From: Trichomonas vaginalis G3
Taxonomy: Eukaryota; Parabasalia; Trichomonadida; Trichomonadidae
DNA length: 64,000 nucleotides
Assembly: GCF_026262505.1 (NCBI RefSeq)
Contig: NC_067207.1
Coordinates: forward strand, 18,196,082-18,260,081
Direction: 5' to 3'
The translations under genes were made by a program, and so were the position numbers. Within the stretch, counting starts at the first letter, position 1, and every line of letters begins with the position of its first letter. Below, in pieces: positions 62,273-64,000 of the stretch. A model generated the notes under the pieces. It was not told the origin of the DNA. It did no database searches and saw only the letters and a program-made list of their open reading frames with translations.

Positions 62273-62941
62273 TCAAGAGTTTTTTGGCATATTAGCTTCT
62301 GTTAGATATTTCTTAAGTTGAGAAACCGCTATTGGATTCATATCTTTGAAATTAATAGTATAATCCATTGAAGCGAGAGATTCCACTTCGCAGTTCTTTT
62401 TTAGAACTTCCACTAGCCCTTGTATTTGGTCGTCTGTTTTAAGCTCGAGGATTCCTTTGTATATAAAATCTCTACATTCCTGATTGTAAACCTCGCCTTG
62501 AACACGTTCAACGACAGGATCATATGTAGGGAGGGTGTTTCCTTCTTGGCTTGGAAGATTATAAAGCTCTTGTAAACTATCTGGAAGGAGATTCCAATAT
62601 TCATTAAATTCTCTATCCAAATCATTTAAAATATCTTTTAGTGTGCGTATTTTGTTTTGATTCTGTGATTTTTCTTTAATTCCTTTGGAAAATTGAAGGA
62701 AGCCATACGAAATTGGTGAATCACCTATATTATGAGCAATATTCTTGCAAAATAGTATAATGTCATCTGCTAATTTTGAAGTGTCTTTATATTTATTGTT
62801 TCGAGCATCTTCTTCGATTTGATTGAAAGTATTTAAGTATATTTTTGGACAGTTCTGGGATTTGATAAAGGATATCAAACATCTTCCAATATCATCATTA
62901 AAGAATGCATTGAATTTCTCCAAATCAGACAATTCACTCAT
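62273..62941 (-). CDS. BET-like protein: degenerate bromodomain plus NET domain
   Basis: A 222-aa protein. Residues about 160-215 (LKTDDQIQGLVEVLKKNC, then YTINFKDMNPIAVSQLKKYL) match the NET (extra-terminal) domain pattern of BET proteins: two helices, an acidic/hydrophobic strand, then LRELxxYL. Residues about 25-95 (YLNTFNQIEEDARNNKYKDT then LADDIILFCKNIAHNIGD) fit the helix B-C part of a bromodomain, but the acetyl-lysine Asn (usually in YN) is not evident and the first helix is short. It may be a chromatin adaptor that has lost acetyl-lysine reading. TCATTTATG overlaps the start and is a perfect short-UTR initiator. The domain calls rest on pattern only. Confidence 0.55.
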   Translation of the reverse strand: MSELSDLEKFNAFFNDDIGRCLISFIKSQNCPKIYLNTFNQIEEDARNNKYKDTSKLADDIILFCKNIAHNIGDSPISYGFLQFSKGIKEKSQNQNKIRTLKDILNDLDREFNEYWNLLPDSLQELYNLPSQEGNTLPTYDPVVERVQGEVYNQECRDFIYKGILELKTDDQIQGLVEVLKKNCEVESLASMDYTINFKDMNPIAVSQLKKYLTEANMPKNS

Positions 62942-62947
62942 AAATGA

Positions 62948-63205
62948 TTGTCACTTTTTGCCTTGCAAATTCTCAAAAAAATTGTAATTTCATTTTGATA
63001 TTGGCAACAAGGATCCTCAATGTCAGGATGCAATCTAATAAGAAACTTGTGTTTCAGAGGATAATAATTTGGAATGAACACATTTCTAATCAAATAAAGC
63101 TCAAATGAAGTAATTAAGCATAAGATTCAAAAATGGTTTCACAAAGTGACTTTAGAAATCAAAGAATTACCCTCCAATTAATGAGCATAAAATGAATGAA
63201 TATTG
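62948..63205. other. Divergent intergenic region, nothing firm
   Basis: 258-bp AT-rich spacer between the NET-domain gene and the small ORF, with TGTCACTTTTT-like words near both ends that fit initiators. Confidence 0.35.
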
Positions 63206-63223
63206 TCACTTTTTATTACTTTT

Positions 63224-63421
63224 ATGAGCAGAACTTGCACTATTACTAAAACGTGTACAACAAACAGATATTGGGGAGATAAGAAGAGTCAAAAGCAAAT
63301 TGAAAAAGAAAAGAAAGAGAAGCAAAAAAAGGAAAATGAAAATTTATTTAAAGGAAAACCTCATAGAATTTGCGATACGCCGTCAACATCACAACCTCCG
63401 CAAAGTAATGCTCCAAAATAG
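63224..63421 (+). CDS. Small hypothetical protein, 65 aa
   Basis: The ATG at 63224 follows TCACTTTTT (63206-63214), a good initiator, and encodes a Thr/Cys-rich start (MSRTCTITKTCTTNRYWG), then a Lys/Glu-rich stretch and a Pro/Ser/Gln tail. The frame extends upstream only via a TTG. It is basic and probably soluble, with no known domain. The initiator and the separate stop support a real short gene, but the amino-acid bias could also be chance. Confidence 0.45.
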   Translation: MSRTCTITKTCTTNRYWGDKKSQKQIEKEKKEKQKKENENLFKGKPHRICDTPSTSQPPQSNAPK

Positions 63422-63777
63422 CATAACTTTTTTATATTTTTATATTTTTTTTTTTATTTAATCCAAAATATGAAGCCGCCACAACGATAGAAAGGCGATT
63501 AACTACATGTTTTCATCCATTTTTTGTTGTTTTTTAATTATTAAAAATAAATTACTTCATCAAAAAAAAATTGGTTGCAATATTTACTTCAAAATGATTG
63601 ATTTCATTTCAAAACTACTTTTGTTAGTTGTATTATAAAAAAATATCAGGTTTTTTCTCATGTTATTGATTTTATATCATGTTTCAAAAAAAATTTGAGA
63701 CCATTCAATTCAAATTTGAATAATATTAACTGCGTGTTTGCTTGGTCAGATTGTAGTTATGATTACTTCATCAAAAT
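63422..63777. other. Intergenic, nothing recognised
   Basis: AT-rich with long T runs after the small ORF; no feature. Confidence 0.5.
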
Positions 63778-64000
63778 ATGTTGAAAATATTTCTAACAAA
63801 TTTTGGTAAAAGTGGAACAAAGAATTCACTTTTGGCCCGAGTGAACGGTTTCTTAGTTTTTGGTGAAATGAACCTTCCAAATGGACAGACTGATCACCGC
63901 GATAAGATTTCTCGAAGTATCACCGATCACAAAGCACAAATCGAGAAAACCGACGCAAGCAGGTTTGCTAAAAGGTATTCGCTACCAGAGTTGAAAGTTA
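63778..64000 (+). CDS. Partial ORF running off the right edge, unknown
   Basis: The ATG at 63778 starts a frame open to the last base (74 codons). From about 63820 the DNA is less AT-rich and the product looks coding: LLARVNGFLVFGEMNLPNGQ, then a charged stretch ending FAKRYSLPELKV. Not recognised. It could be a gene's first 74 residues or part of a larger element lying beyond the window. Confidence 0.4.
   Translation, partial: MLKIFLTNFGKSGTKNSLLARVNGFLVFGEMNLPNGQTDHRDKISRSITDHKAQIEKTDASRFAKRYSLPELKV

Noticed and set aside
1-64000. CRISPR array, rRNA genes or operon-like organisation
   Set aside because: No regularly spaced short repeats, no rRNA-like conserved blocks, and genes have separate initiators and mixed strands.

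Overview
This is a very AT-rich, gene-dense, intron-poor eukaryotic window that I read as a trichomonad (parabasalid) nuclear contig. It resembles Tritrichomonas foetus more than Trichomonas vaginalis in base composition, but the species is an inference. The clues are DUF3447/ankyrin proteins in tandem, single-exon genes with TCAYTW-like initiator elements a few bases before the ATG, an OsmC protein with a hydrogenosome-type leader, a clan CA cathepsin-L-like peptidase, an R2R3 Myb protein and a CC-tailed Rab.

Layout. 1-6011 (-) is the 5' part of a giant HEAT/FAT-like (possibly PIKK) gene that runs off the left edge. 6.3-11 kb holds a divergent GH47 membrane protein, a DHHC palmitoyltransferase, a 64-aa protein and a coiled-coil protein. 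11.3-16.9 kb is a broken BEACH-family gene. It carries a 1.04-kb TTAA-flanked element in its middle, and a half-copy of a foldback element cuts off its 5' end. 18.7-22.3 kb has Myb, a propeller/helical protein and OsmC. 22.1-29.6 kb is a large inverted repeat built around tRNA-Ser-like genes and filled with nested transposable elements. 29.9-34.9 kb has two related coiled-coil proteins and an RCC1-type protein. 35.6-38.6 kb is a DNA transposon with an intact Kolobok-like transposase frame and TTAA target duplications. 38.8-42 kb encodes an inositol polyphosphate kinase, a Golgi-type glycosyltransferase and a cysteine peptidase. 43.1-50 kb has three ankyrin genes, each with one lesion, and a methionine aminopeptidase 2. 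51-55.2 kb has a small secreted Lys-rich protein and an 1135-aa helical protein. 55.3-60 kb is a second tRNA-Ser repeat zone. 60.1-63.4 kb has a tandem-domain E2F-like factor, a Rab, a NET-domain protein and a small ORF. A partial ORF runs off the right edge.

The strongest discoveries concern structure. Seven near-identical tRNA-Ser-like genes lie in palindromic arms at two loci, with a truncated eighth. The two loci let insertions be read against uninserted relatives: a 1041-bp element has an exact TTAA empty site on the opposite arm, and a 1.25-kb foldback element has a 15-16-bp flanking duplication and an empty site about 31 kb away. Four TTAA-flanked families share GG-starting ends, and one carries a transposase. 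All counts and boundaries were read by eye; no alignment or database search was run.
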